DNA of 64,000 nucleotides from Cardinalis cardinalis (taxonomy: Eukaryota; Chordata; Aves; Passeriformes; Cardinalidae): positions 584,980 to 648,979 of the forward strand of contig JACDOX010000086.1 of NCBI GenBank assembly GCA_014549065.1, read 5' to 3'. Shown one piece after another: positions 49,621 through 61,400 of this stretch. The notes beneath the pieces were generated by a model. It was not told where the DNA came from and did not search any database. It worked only from the letters and a program-made list of their open reading frames with translations. The stretch's first letter is position 1. Every line of letters starts with the position of its first letter. Position numbers and translations under genes: made by a program.

Positions 49621-52600
49621 TCTATTTCACTGAATGTGATGGATGTGGGTATAGATTCTCTGTACACTGAATGGGTGCACATAAAAGCAAGTATTCTGTC
49701 TTGCTCTGAACGTGATGAATGTGAGACTTGAATGCCTGGGTATTGAAAACACACAGTGCCTGAATGGACAGGTAGACTGTATCCACACTTCTGATCTCTG
49801 CTGCATACCTACCCACACTAGTCATTTTCTTTGGTGCCTGCTGAGTGCCAGATTGCAAGTCTCATAGAGGGGGAATTCAGTGGGAATCTAAAACCCAGGA
49901 TTTGTGGCCCGCTAATTGAGACAACACAGGAAATATCAAGGAACATCTGTTCCCTACACTCACGTATTCTCAAATCAGAAAAGAAAGGGAAGTNTCATCC
50001 TTTCTTTACTTTGGTAGCCTTTGGTATAAGGAATAAGAATATGGGATGTTTTGTTGGGGTTCAGAGTTCCTTTTCTAAAGGAACCAGTTATCAATAGCCA
50101 CCTCACAGTGATGCAGGATACCTGCTCTGATTTTCCCTGCTGGAGGTGAGTGGACCATCATTGATTGGTTGTGTTCCAAGTTTCTTACAGCTCAGGCTGC
50201 AGCTCAGTACTCCCCCCTGGAAAACAGCAGTGTAACCTTTCTCACAGGGAGAGGACACTCAGTGAACATGAAGCTGTGTGGTCTGCTGGGCAGAATAAAA
50301 GGGCTGCTTTTGTCTCTGGCATGGGCTTCTTTTTGTAGCATTCTCAGAGTTGCACAAGCCAGGCTTTTCATGCTGTACAGCCCAAGTCTGGAGAAGCTGG
50401 GCACTTGAAATTTCCACTGGAAACAATGAAAANGTATTAACTTGGAGAAAAGCGTGCTGGTTTTAACTTAGGAAAATAAATAGAGATGATGGAGCTATTT
50501 GGGAATGCAAGATTGATCTAGNATCAATATCCAAAACCTTTGAGAAGGGACTTTAATTACTGCCAAAATCCAGGATGGAGCAGAAAGACCAGTACTAAAA
50601 GGAAGTATAAGCAGGGAATGGCTGGCTTCAGAGAAGCCAAACCTATTCATTTTGCCAAGAATTATTTTATACACTCTGGTCCCAAGCCATCCTGAGGGCT
50701 TTGACACTGTCTCTGTGTATGCAATTTCTAGCCAAGACCCTTTAGAGGTAAAAATGGTCAGAACAGAAGAGTAACATTAATGTGGAGCTGGAAGAACGAA
50801 AGAGTAAAAGATAATTGATTCAGAAGAGAAAAGGGACTTGCAGAAGCTTAGCTGCTCTGAAACAATCTCAGTTTTATTACACAGAGTAGATTGCAATTCT
50901 CAGTGACAGACCTCTGCTTCTCTTCTGACTTGAGTTTCTCCAGTCATTCTGACAAAATAGTAAAAAATTACTTTTTGGGCCCTCAGGGGGTGATGAGGAG
51001 CGGTTGGGATTTACAGTGTTGATTAATAGAGTATGAACTGTCAAATCTGAAAGGCAGCTATCCCAAAATGCCAGGAACATCCATCCCTCTGACACGCAGT
51101 GTGAGTGCACGTGAGCTGCTTGAAGTGTTTATTGTAATATTAATTGTCATGTGAGGTGAGCACTGCACTCCTGTGCTTTAATGTGACAGCAGTTTTCAGG
51201 CTGTTCTTGACAAAGTGTCTGATCCTGCATCCCTGCAGCACTGAGCAAACACATTTCATGCTATGTCAGCTGTCTGAACAAACCTGCTACCTGAAGCAAG
51301 GGCCTGCTCCCAGCATCTTTTTTGGTGTCCCACCACTTTCCACACAGCTTTTTGAANGAGCTGTTTGGATTTTCAGAGTATCCCTTCATTTTAGGAGCAG
51401 CATAGACAATTCTGNATTTGAATTGCACCTCAGTGAAAGGGGTTGAAAACATCAGCAAGTGTTTTGCACAAGAGCAGCAAAAGACTAAGTNGGGTCCAAG
51501 CAAGTGCACAGGGATAAGAAAGCCAAGAAATATTTCTGTCTGTACAATTCAGATTTATGTAAGCTGGTGCTAGTTGTCTAATTTGTACTGTGAATGTGCA
51601 AAAGGATAAGTTCAGCTCAGCTGTCCTTAATTATTTATGCCATATTTTTTTTACAGTGCACAATGAAAACATAGATTTTATTTTTTTTTTTCCTATTGAT
51701 TTCTTCTCTGTCAGTCTGATGGTGCAGTAAGTGTCATACTTGTGACATTCAGTCTAAACTTCAGAGATATAACAGGTCCCATTAAGCTGAAAAAGAGACT
51801 TTGGGGCCTTGAAAGACTCCAGTCTAAATATTCATCCCTTTCCTTGATGAGCTGAAGCAGGAGTGCAGGCACGTTTGCCTTTGGGACTAACCTACATGTC
51901 TGTAACTCTTAAGAAAATAAAAACCAAACCCAAAACTAGAAAACCCCCTCACTGTTCCCTCTGTCAGCTTTCTGTACCTTGTACCTACAGGGCTGAAAAA
52001 CATATTCAGGAAAGAGAATTTCACTTAAAAGTGTAGCATGGATTCTTGCCCTGGAAAATGAAGGGTTTATTTCTTTCATACAAAGAAGGAAGTAATATAA
52101 ATATCGGGGTATTTTTGCTTTTCAAAAAGAATAAGAATTGATTTTGCAGACAGCACACATTTGTTTTATGCTTTAGTCTGTGTTTATAAAAAGCACACNC
52201 TACTGGTAGCAACTGAAGTAGAAAGAAATCTTTGGAGCTTTATTTGGTAAAAGTTCATCCGTAGAAGTGTTTAAAGATTATACAGTTACGTTTGCGTAAC
52301 TCTCTTGGTATTTTCTGAGGTGCTTTAAATTTTCAGTGTAAAAGAGACATTTGGTTATTTGGTTTTAGTTCTGTTTACCTAGAGGCCTATGGAAACAAGT
52401 TTCTTTAACACTTCTCAGAGCAAAACACAATCCAGGAACAGTTCCTCTCTTCAGTAAGGCTTTGAATAACTGCNGATTTGTCTATAGAGATTTGCAGCTG
52501 TAAATGACTGTCTTTATTAGGAAATATGTAACTTATAACTTGTGTTTCTTGATAAAGTTAGGAGTTGACAGCTCAGACTGTGAGACATGGTGTGGATTTT

Positions 52601-52836
52601 AAATAGTGTGCACTAGGAGGAGAGATAACAGGAGGTTTAGTGGGTGAAGAGGCATTAGCACTTTAGCTGGACAGCTAAATACACTGATATTCACAATTTT
52701 GTGTTAAATATAGTATCAATGCTAAGCACATCCTGTATTTTTATTAACTTACAGGTGTGGNAGGCTTTATATTTATTTTCTTCATTTTTTACCTGGAAGT
52801 ATTTAAAATACATTTTTTATNTACCCTTATTCAGAC

Positions 52837-52858
52837 CAAAACAAACAAACAAACAAAA
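52837..52858. repeat. (AAAC)n microsatellite
   Basis: CCAAAACAAACAAACAAACA followed by more A: about five units of period 4. Confidence 0.9.
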
Positions 52859-53919
52859 TCTCTGATATGAAAATCCTTTACTTATTGATACCTTTAGATG
52901 AGAAAAGAGAGAAGTAGATTACTGTAAAATTTCCAGGAATGCTTAAGCCATAGCAGCCATAGTGCACTTTTCTCTTTGCTTCTTTAGCTTTCAGGCTGTT
53001 TACTGACAACCATGGCAGCTTGTGCTTTGAGCACACACNCAGTTTGATAAGAGGGAAAATTACAAAAGTGCAGAAGATGAATTTTGCCTTGAGTGACCTT
53101 GGGCTACTAATTGCTGGAGGAGTGAAGAAACACCCCTTTGAAGTGCAAAAGGCTGGGACAAGTGGGAAAACAATCTCTTGGATATTTTTCATTGCAGAAG
53201 TGGATCTGTAAATGATAATCAAGGAGCAGGCTATTCAAGAGTTTCTTTCCCTTTGCTCTTTTCAATGCTTCCTATTCTTGTGCCGCATTCCTTATGCCCG
53301 CCTTGGCATTTGGAGATGAATGCCATCTCATATGGTGACAATAAGGCCAATTCAGTGCCCTTCTGTAGGACATTAGGCTGTATGTCCAGCTACACGTAAG
53401 GGATTAATTAAATAGCTGTGAATAGCATATTTGAGACAGAAAGGTCACTGTCAGCACTTGGTGTGCTTATGCTAACCCGTTATGTTAGGAGAATAAAATG
53501 ATGCATTAAGCATAATTAAACGTGAATTTGAGATGCTTCAAAGCAGAACCAGTTATNGTCACTTAATTGACTTGGTTGTGTTTTGTGTAAATGGTTCTTC
53601 AGACTTTGTTAGTAGTGGGAAATTCTTGTATTTTTATAAGGTATTTATTCTCTTAGCAGCCTTATTCAGNCTTCTTGTCAGCTCGCCATCCTTGGTAGCA
53701 TAACTGTGTTTATAAGTAAGCTATTGTATCTGTCTTGGTTATCAACTGGTATCTGCTCTAAAAAAGAAAATATATATTTGGAAAGAACACCCTGTCTAAA
53801 ATCCTTTTTGGAAGAAGGTCTTATCTCTGTTGCTGCTATTTTGTAATGAAAGGTGAGCATAAGAGGGGTGAAGAAAAGAGAGAGATGAGTAAAAGCTGCA
53901 CATGCTGATGATGCCAGGT

Positions 53920-54350
53920 TCATGTCTTGGCCACATGGATCAGGCTGTGATGCCCTCTTCCTTCATTACTGCATGGAGCTCAGGGCAAGGAGAGCTGAGT
54001 TGGAGCACAGCCAAAGCCTTGCACTGTTTGTTTCCCTGCTCTGTCCTGAGTTCACTGCAAGTGCCAGCAAATCTCTCCTGCCTGCTNGGCCCCACTGCTG
54101 TGACCTTCCCTGGCTTCTTACCAGCCTTGGGTCAAGTGGTTAAATCACAGAGGGTTTCCACCAAGAAAGGAAATCCCATCATCTTCGCAGCCCCACTGCA
54201 TCAGGATTCTTCTCCTTGTGCCCTCTGCTGTGCCCATGGGATGCTGCAGTTGCCAGTGCAGGTTCTTTTGTACGTCTTTAGTGGCAGATGGGCTGCAGGC
54301 TGCAATCTCCTGGACACCAGCTCTGTGTTACAAAGTGGATGCTTTAGTTT
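53920..54350. other. GC-richer patch with a 153-codon open frame, unassigned
   Basis: The segment has elevated G+C and an open frame running 53902-54363 on the + strand (interrupted by an N), with no resemblance to any family I know. No convincing acceptor/donor pair frames it. It is probably a degenerate repeat or unique intron. Confidence 0.35.
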
Positions 54351-55399
54351 AGGTTATTACTGATATAAATTGAACACCACTGTGCTGGGCACTGTAGGAA
54401 CGGATAATAAATGGCAGTCGTTGTCAGAAAGAGTTACCAGCTCAGATTGTTTTGTGGGAAGTGATGAGGCAATAGGCTGCTAATGCACAAATTGCTCAGG
54501 CGCAGGGGAAATACTTAAGTACTACTGTCATGATGTTTTCTATGCTTAATTTGCTGGCATTATTATGTCATACTGGTGAGTTCATCACCCTCTCGTATTG
54601 CTCTGTGTTCATAATGACCAGCATAATAGAATTTGTGTACTGTTCTTGGAAATTATTTCATATTCACAGTGTATTCTAAAAAAGAAAACACAGAGAGCAG
54701 AAATGCTGACTATTGTTTAGGAAGGTTGTTTGCCTCAGTTTTCAATAATGCTAGATGAAAGCATTTATTACATCTATTCAACTGGCTTTTTCTTGCAACG
54801 AGAGGTTATCACTTTAGAGTACTGTAGGGTAAGACTTTAATTGCATTCATCGTACATGGCAGGGGATTGGCTAGGATGGCCTCTGAGGGTTAAAACTGGT
54901 TATCTGAGTATGAAGGAATCATTTGGTGATCTGCCAGAGCACTCTTGTTCTGAGGGCAGCTTTTGCTGTCAGTCTGTTNATCTGAGTGCTTCTTCAGCTT
55001 TTCTGTGCAGTTGCCTTGGGTGCATGAAGGCATTAGCTTAGGACACCTGCATCTCTAAACCTTTGGCCTACCTGGTCTGCACCAGAGCCTTGTGCTTACA
55101 CATTTAACATCTGTACTTCAATCCCTGGGGCCATGCTAACATTCTTTCTTATCATATTGCAAATACATTGCCAGAACTGGTTTTGGACTTTATTTTCATG
55201 GTCTTCCTCTTCAGCTGATAAAGGCATGTCTCATCTAGTGCACAGTAACTGGTAACTCTTACTGGTAAGACAGGAGCCCCATGTGTACATGATGGCACAT
55301 CCATAATCTTCTGGAACTTTTTGAGTTACCCAAAAGTCTAACTTCAATTAACACAAACTGATAATGCATTCAGAAAGTATGAGGAAGAAATGCATTCTA

Positions 55400-55420
55400 A
55401 AAAAATAAAATAAAAAAAAA
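55400..55420. repeat. A-rich tract flanked by a 9-bp direct repeat
   Basis: A8, T, A4, T and A9 lie between two copies of AAGAAATGC (55385-55393 and 55419-55427; the second overlaps the end of the A run). It may be a small A-rich insertion or slippage product. Confidence 0.7.
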
Positions 55421-58400
55421 GAAATGCCTTTTTAATGGAGGAAAACAGCATTTGGCATGAAACAGTTATAGACTTAATAAATGTGAACTTCTTTTATTGA
55501 ATCCTGCTGACAGACAAGTAACTTAAATCCTTATATGTAGGAACTTTATTTATAGGAAGGTTCTGCAACAGTGTAAAGTCAGGCTCTTGCATCGCCAGCA
55601 GAGCCTCACTGGAAAAATATTATTTCATTTATGAATTTATACTGTGTCTCTGATGCACCATGTAAAATTAACTTTTATCTCTAGACAAGATCTAAAATGT
55701 TTCCAGCAGTTCACTTGAAAGGATGGGAAAAAAGAACTGTATGTTAACNAAGAAGATGACATCTTGCCTGAGGCAGTCTGCTTTTCTCCTGGCTCTAGGA
55801 GGAATTCCCTGTCTCCTAAAGGTCTGATTCTTGGTGTTTTATTTTCTTTCTTTCTCTTTAAAAAATACGTAGCTGTGGTCTTCTCAGATATTTTATGAAT
55901 CCCAGTTGCCAAAATGAAACAAAAAAAGAANAGAAATAACCCATATTCCTGGATAAGGTGAATCATCTGTTAGCCTGCCTCATCTCCGGCTTAAGTGCAG
56001 TGTTTGATCCGCCTGGCTCTGGGGAGTGTTCTGATCCTGAAACAACTGGAATCCATAAGANCACATTGATCTGGCTTTAAGGTGTGTGTCTCACAAGTGC
56101 TTTTCTTTGGGAAACCCATCNTGGAATACTGCTTCAGTAGCACTGCAGAGGGTGAGCCACCGTGTGTCCAACAGAAAGAATCCCACACCTGGGTGCCCCA
56201 GACCAAGGGATCGTGCTCCCACCTCCCTGTTCCACAGGTCTCAGCTTTGCAAGTGTGTTTATGGACAGTGAAATACTATCTGCTTTATGAACTTTGGGAA
56301 CAGTGGGTGGCAAAAAGTCCTAATCTATCAGCAAAGAAGTTTTCCACTGAAAGTTTCAAGTGCAGTGTGACTTCATGAGCAGACTGTCTCTGTTTAAAAG
56401 GCAGTTCTGGCTTTCAGAGCNTGCTGCCAATCAGAGCCCTGATGCTGCTTTGAAAATCACCATGGGAATGTCTACAAATAATAACCATTTTTGCCTAAAT
56501 TAAAATATAAACGAACTCGTACATAAATGCTGTCATCAACTTTAATNTTCAAAATGCTACTGAGCTTTAATGTGTTTTTCTGTCCACTTAGGCAGGAATT
56601 CTGCACTGATTCATTCTCAGGTGTTATACTGGGCCTTGACATCTGTTTTAAAAATCCTCATGCAGAAACTGATCCTAGGCTCCTGAAAGTCTTAAGATAT
56701 CTGTTATCCATCTTATTTTACTGATTTTTGATGTCAGTGATTTGGGGTAAAATTAATTTACTATTATGCCACAGAAAAATATCTTAGCTAGGAATCCTGT
56801 GGTTTTTCTCTCAAATTTGTCTTCCCTGAGGACTTTCCATTTCCATTAGGTGAGTCCAAGCTGAGGATGTAAGACTGGGAATAGGTCCCTGTGTCACGTC
56901 CTGATGCCTCCAAAGGTTAAATAAGTGGAATAAATGTATGAAGTAGGTCAGCAAAGATGGGCAGAACCATAATCACAAATTCTACACATCACTTGTGCAT
57001 GGAAAAAGTAAAACTNTTTGGTGGTGATGTGACAAGAACTGGAAAAGTAGGAAGATGGAGATGTGTAAGGGAAAAACGGGGATCAGAACAGTGTCTGTAC
57101 TTAGTCTTCCTTGTTCTTCTGTAGTCCTTAAATCTGGCACTTGAAAGGTCTTTTTCCTTTCTCAGGTGGTGTTTGGCTGTGTATTTCTCGAATGGATTTA
57201 TGTAGCTTTGTTTAAAATAGGGTCTTATTATTTGTATAATCATTATAGAAGCCAAAATTTTACAGGCCCCCAGAGATTTCTTTAGAAATGGGACCAGATA
57301 TATTTTTTAAATTTTATTTTTAATTCCAGATCATAGGAATGCCAGCTTCTGGGGTTATGAAAACCAGTGCTTTAAAATTCCTGTGCAAAATATTCCAAAA
57401 TAATACGCCGGAAACCAAATTATTTTGCTTAGTCACAGTCNTAGTGTCATGAGTTAGATTTCGGGGAAGGTGGCAGCAGAAATGTTGGCATACCTTAAGT
57501 CAGTATTAAGCACCAAAAGATGAAAAATATTACTGGCCTTGGGGAACCTTCCTCTTCCAGTGGTGCTGTTCAGCACAGTGTAAGCTATTCTCCCTGTGAG
57601 AAAGGTTTCCCATTCAAAAGAGGAGTAAGAGTGCATTAAATCAAGTGAAAATAATTGCTNCTATCACCTCATAAGATTTTGTAGTAATAGGTATAAATAC
57701 TTGTCTGTCACAGAGGTGTTGCTTTTCATTTTGAAAATACACTGCAGGTATAAACCATGTGGTTTTTTGGGTGAAAAGGGACTCATCTCCATTTTTGAGC
57801 CACTGCTTTGAAGGAGGGTGTTTTTCCTTGAAAGCTTTGTTGATCTGACTGTGCTTTGTAAGGTAAATAACTAAGATGTTTCAGCATGTCCCTTTCTTCC
57901 AGAATCGTTTGGTGCATGAGGTGATGAAACCAATGGGCCAATTTGTGAACCTGNGTCTTGGCAGTTAAGTGTGTCCTGGACATTTTCCAAGTACCTGCAG
58001 AGCCCNTGCTTCCTTAGGTTACCTATAGCTTAGGGTCTCAGAGGGAGCTGTGTTTGCTGTATCTCTGTGAACCAAGAGGCCATTAACTGGAAGGGTCAAA
58101 GTGTTAATGGAAGGAGTAGTCTCCACTTGCCATTATCTTGCAAACGTTCTGCAGGAACCAGGGAAACATAACACTCGCTCCCTTTTTTTCTGTAGGTGGT
58201 TTCTAAATAGGTGACCTCAGTGTTCTGTGACTAAATAAAGAGATTAGATGCAAATACAGAGGCCAACAAAACTGAACTTGCTCAAACTGCTAGCAGAGAG
58301 CCACGCTCCATTATATGGCCACTTTGGTAGCATCAGGTCAAATTCCTCTTAGATGAGTAAAGGTCACAGAGATNGTATTGCTTAATTGCCCAACTTTCTC

Positions 58401-61400
58401 TTTGTACTCTCTGTTCTTATCCTTTCGTGTACTCGAGGAGAAGAGCACTCACTCTCTTTGGGACTTAGCTGTATGAAGGGTACAACACAGAGAAAAGATA
58501 AAAGGAAAATTTCAGATTAGGGTCATGTCATTGGTATACTGACCAACTAAGTAGTTTTCAGAGTGTTTAAAAATGCCCCCAAAATAGTGGAAAGAATTAA
58601 AAACAAAATGTGTAACTTTCTTCANCATAAACACATGGTTCCTTAAACAGAACANGAGAGTGTTCTTTGGAGNATTTCTATTCAGGATTGTTGTGATNCT
58701 GCTTCATGTGTCATAAATTATTTTATTAATTATTAATGCTTCTTACAACCTCAGTTTTGACATTTGGGTAGTCTTCTGGAAATGTAGAAACAAATATTAA
58801 ACATAAAGTTAATCCACGATGCATGGTATAAAAAAGTTACTCCCTGACAGAGGAGTAAGGTGACATTATGTCAGAAAATTGGAGAGGATCCTACNCAAGG
58901 AATTTTAGATTTGCTTTCTGACATCCAGCTTGAATTTGGTTTCTGTCTAACTGTCCACATAACAGTTATCAGNGAGGATAGCAGAGGTTCCAAAAGCCAA
59001 AAAGAATAAGAGAAGAGTCCAGTCTGAAAATTCAAAGACGCTATATATATGCTGATGTTTTTGTGGGGTTTTAAAAATCCCTTCTTATGTTTTAGGCTTG
59101 GGTGGTTCTTATGTAAATTGGATTNGGTTTGAGACAAGTCAATTATTAGCCATATGAGATAGATTCAGTGGGGATAAGAAGAGTTGAATTGATGTTTAAG
59201 TTTCTTGGTCCAAAGTAGCCATTTTAATGCATTTATTTTAATCAAGAGAGTCCTGATAGTTCAGCTTCCAGACTACATTTCCTGCATTTATCTCCATACT
59301 ATTTTAAAACTGGCTTAGAACTGGAGTAAATTAACTGATTGTGACTTCAGATTAGAATGCATATGCAAAAGCAGATGATAAAGCATTAATTAAAACNACA
59401 CATACGTATATGTAGAGAGTTATCTAAAGCATAGTTCCAAGAGGACTCTAGGAGAGGAGCATGTCCCTTGCATTTTTTGGGCCTAAACTGGGTCAGAGTC
59501 ATCACTGATGACATTGTTCCCAAACCTGTGTTCTGAGTTGAATGAGGTACAAGTATGCTTTTGATAATCCTGGTTAAAAATACTTTCTGTGCATGCCCCT
59601 AAGTGTCCTTAGGGCACAAGGACCCTTGNATTGAGAGGCAGCAAACCCAAGACCAGGTTATACCCAAGGCATTGTGTGTTCTGGCCAGCTGTGCAGAAGG
59701 GTTGGCAATCCCAGGGTGATGTGATTCTGAAGTTAGGGTGAGGTTGTTGACAGCACCAATTATTCCCGTTGCTTGGTTGCACTGATTCACAAGAGAACCA
59801 GGTTTTGATCAAACAAAGGGAAGAAGAACTGCTCTCATGTGTGATGTTATCTGAGATGGCTCTATCCATTTCACCTTTGGCTCCAGTTATTTTGGGTCAT
59901 GCAGTAATTCCCTTTTCCATTTATTTTTTCCTCTTCATTCCAGTAAGATGCATTAGTGATCAGAGCCACCCTGCTGTGGAAAAACATCTGGCAAAATTCT
60001 GCTATTGTCTTTGTCAGCTGTCAGGTTTTTTTTTCAGTTTCTTTCCAAATTACATTATTTCTTTTTACTTTCCATGTATTAAACACTCCAGTTCCTAAAA
60101 TTACAAGTGTCCTGACCATTTTGTTCCTGCACTATGAATATGCTGCTTAAGGCACATGCCACACATNTTAAGTTTAAGCTAAGAACAGAAGACACTTTGA
60201 GGAAAAGCATTAGACTGTTCTCAATTACAATTAAGANGAAAGATTAAAATTGCAAAACTCAAACCATTGTTGAAAATCTTGCCTTCAGTTTTACCCTCAT
60301 CATAGGGTTTCTTATTTCATAGCACTAAACCAAAATTTGTCATGAGTCCAGTTAAACANTTTTGCATATTTGAAAGTCCCTGCAAATTCTTAAAATGGCT
60401 TTCTTATTTTCTTTGCTGTTGTTTNGGTTTTGTTGTCTTATAATTGAATATTAGTCCTTTTCTTTTAGTATTTTGATTCATAATGCTTCTTTTAACAGAA
60501 AANTTGTNAAGTTCACAAGCATACAGCTTGTGAATAAGATCACATAGCTTCTACCAACTTTACTTGCAGAAGGGAAAACAGATTTGAAGTACTGCTGCCA
60601 TATTCACATTTATGAGTTATCTCTTGCTGTGCATGTCCAGTAGAAGTTACATAAACTTACCTAACAAAGTAGTTTTCTGTCTTTTCAGGTGAATAAATAT
60701 TGTTCATTAAGATAAATNAATAACTCACTGTTATTCATTGCAAGGGAAGAAGAATTAATTTAATATTTTTACATCACTGATTTCATAAATAATATTCATG
60801 CCAATTCATTCCTGACTCCTTACAAGATTTTNAACATTTTCTCCATTACCCTGTAAAAGATCCTTTCTCACTTATTTTGGCTTCTGTGATCCTAAGCCAG
60901 CAGACTTNGTCTTTTTTTAAGGTTGGAGGTTAATTGGACAAAGCATTTCTTCGTTCACATTTCAAAGTCTTCTATCTGATTTTTCACATTGTGGAAAGAC
61001 TTTGAACTTCTCTTGGAATGTCAGATGTCTAAAAAATACTTCAGGGAACCCATATTTTTTGCTCTACTTCAGGGGTCGGGGCAAGAAATGAAGGCCTTTC
61101 TCTGAAGGGTGCAGAGCTAATTCCACCTACTTCAATTACAGTGGCCACAAGCCTCCACTAACTTGCCTTCCCTTCCATGGAAGGAGGTGACCTTTTTGAT
61201 GGANGTGGAAATGAAAGAACAGCACGCATGGAATCTGTCAAAAGTGTTTGTGTCTAGCCACCAAAGAGAGCCTTTCTTGGGCTGATGAGAGGGAGAAGTA
61301 AAAGCCAGTGCTGAGGCACTTGCTGGGAATTTCAGTCAGTGAGGTAGATCAGGGTTGTGCTTTCACAGCCCCATCACAAATATTTTGTAGATGCTGTGTT

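Noticed and set aside
58165..58200. A strong acceptor followed by GT (CCCTTTTTTTCTGTAG then GTGGTT) as a recursive splice site.
   Set aside because: The donor half GTGGTT is far from GTRAGT, so it was not listed with the better candidates; the same applies near 57166 (CTTTCTCAG then GTGGTG).
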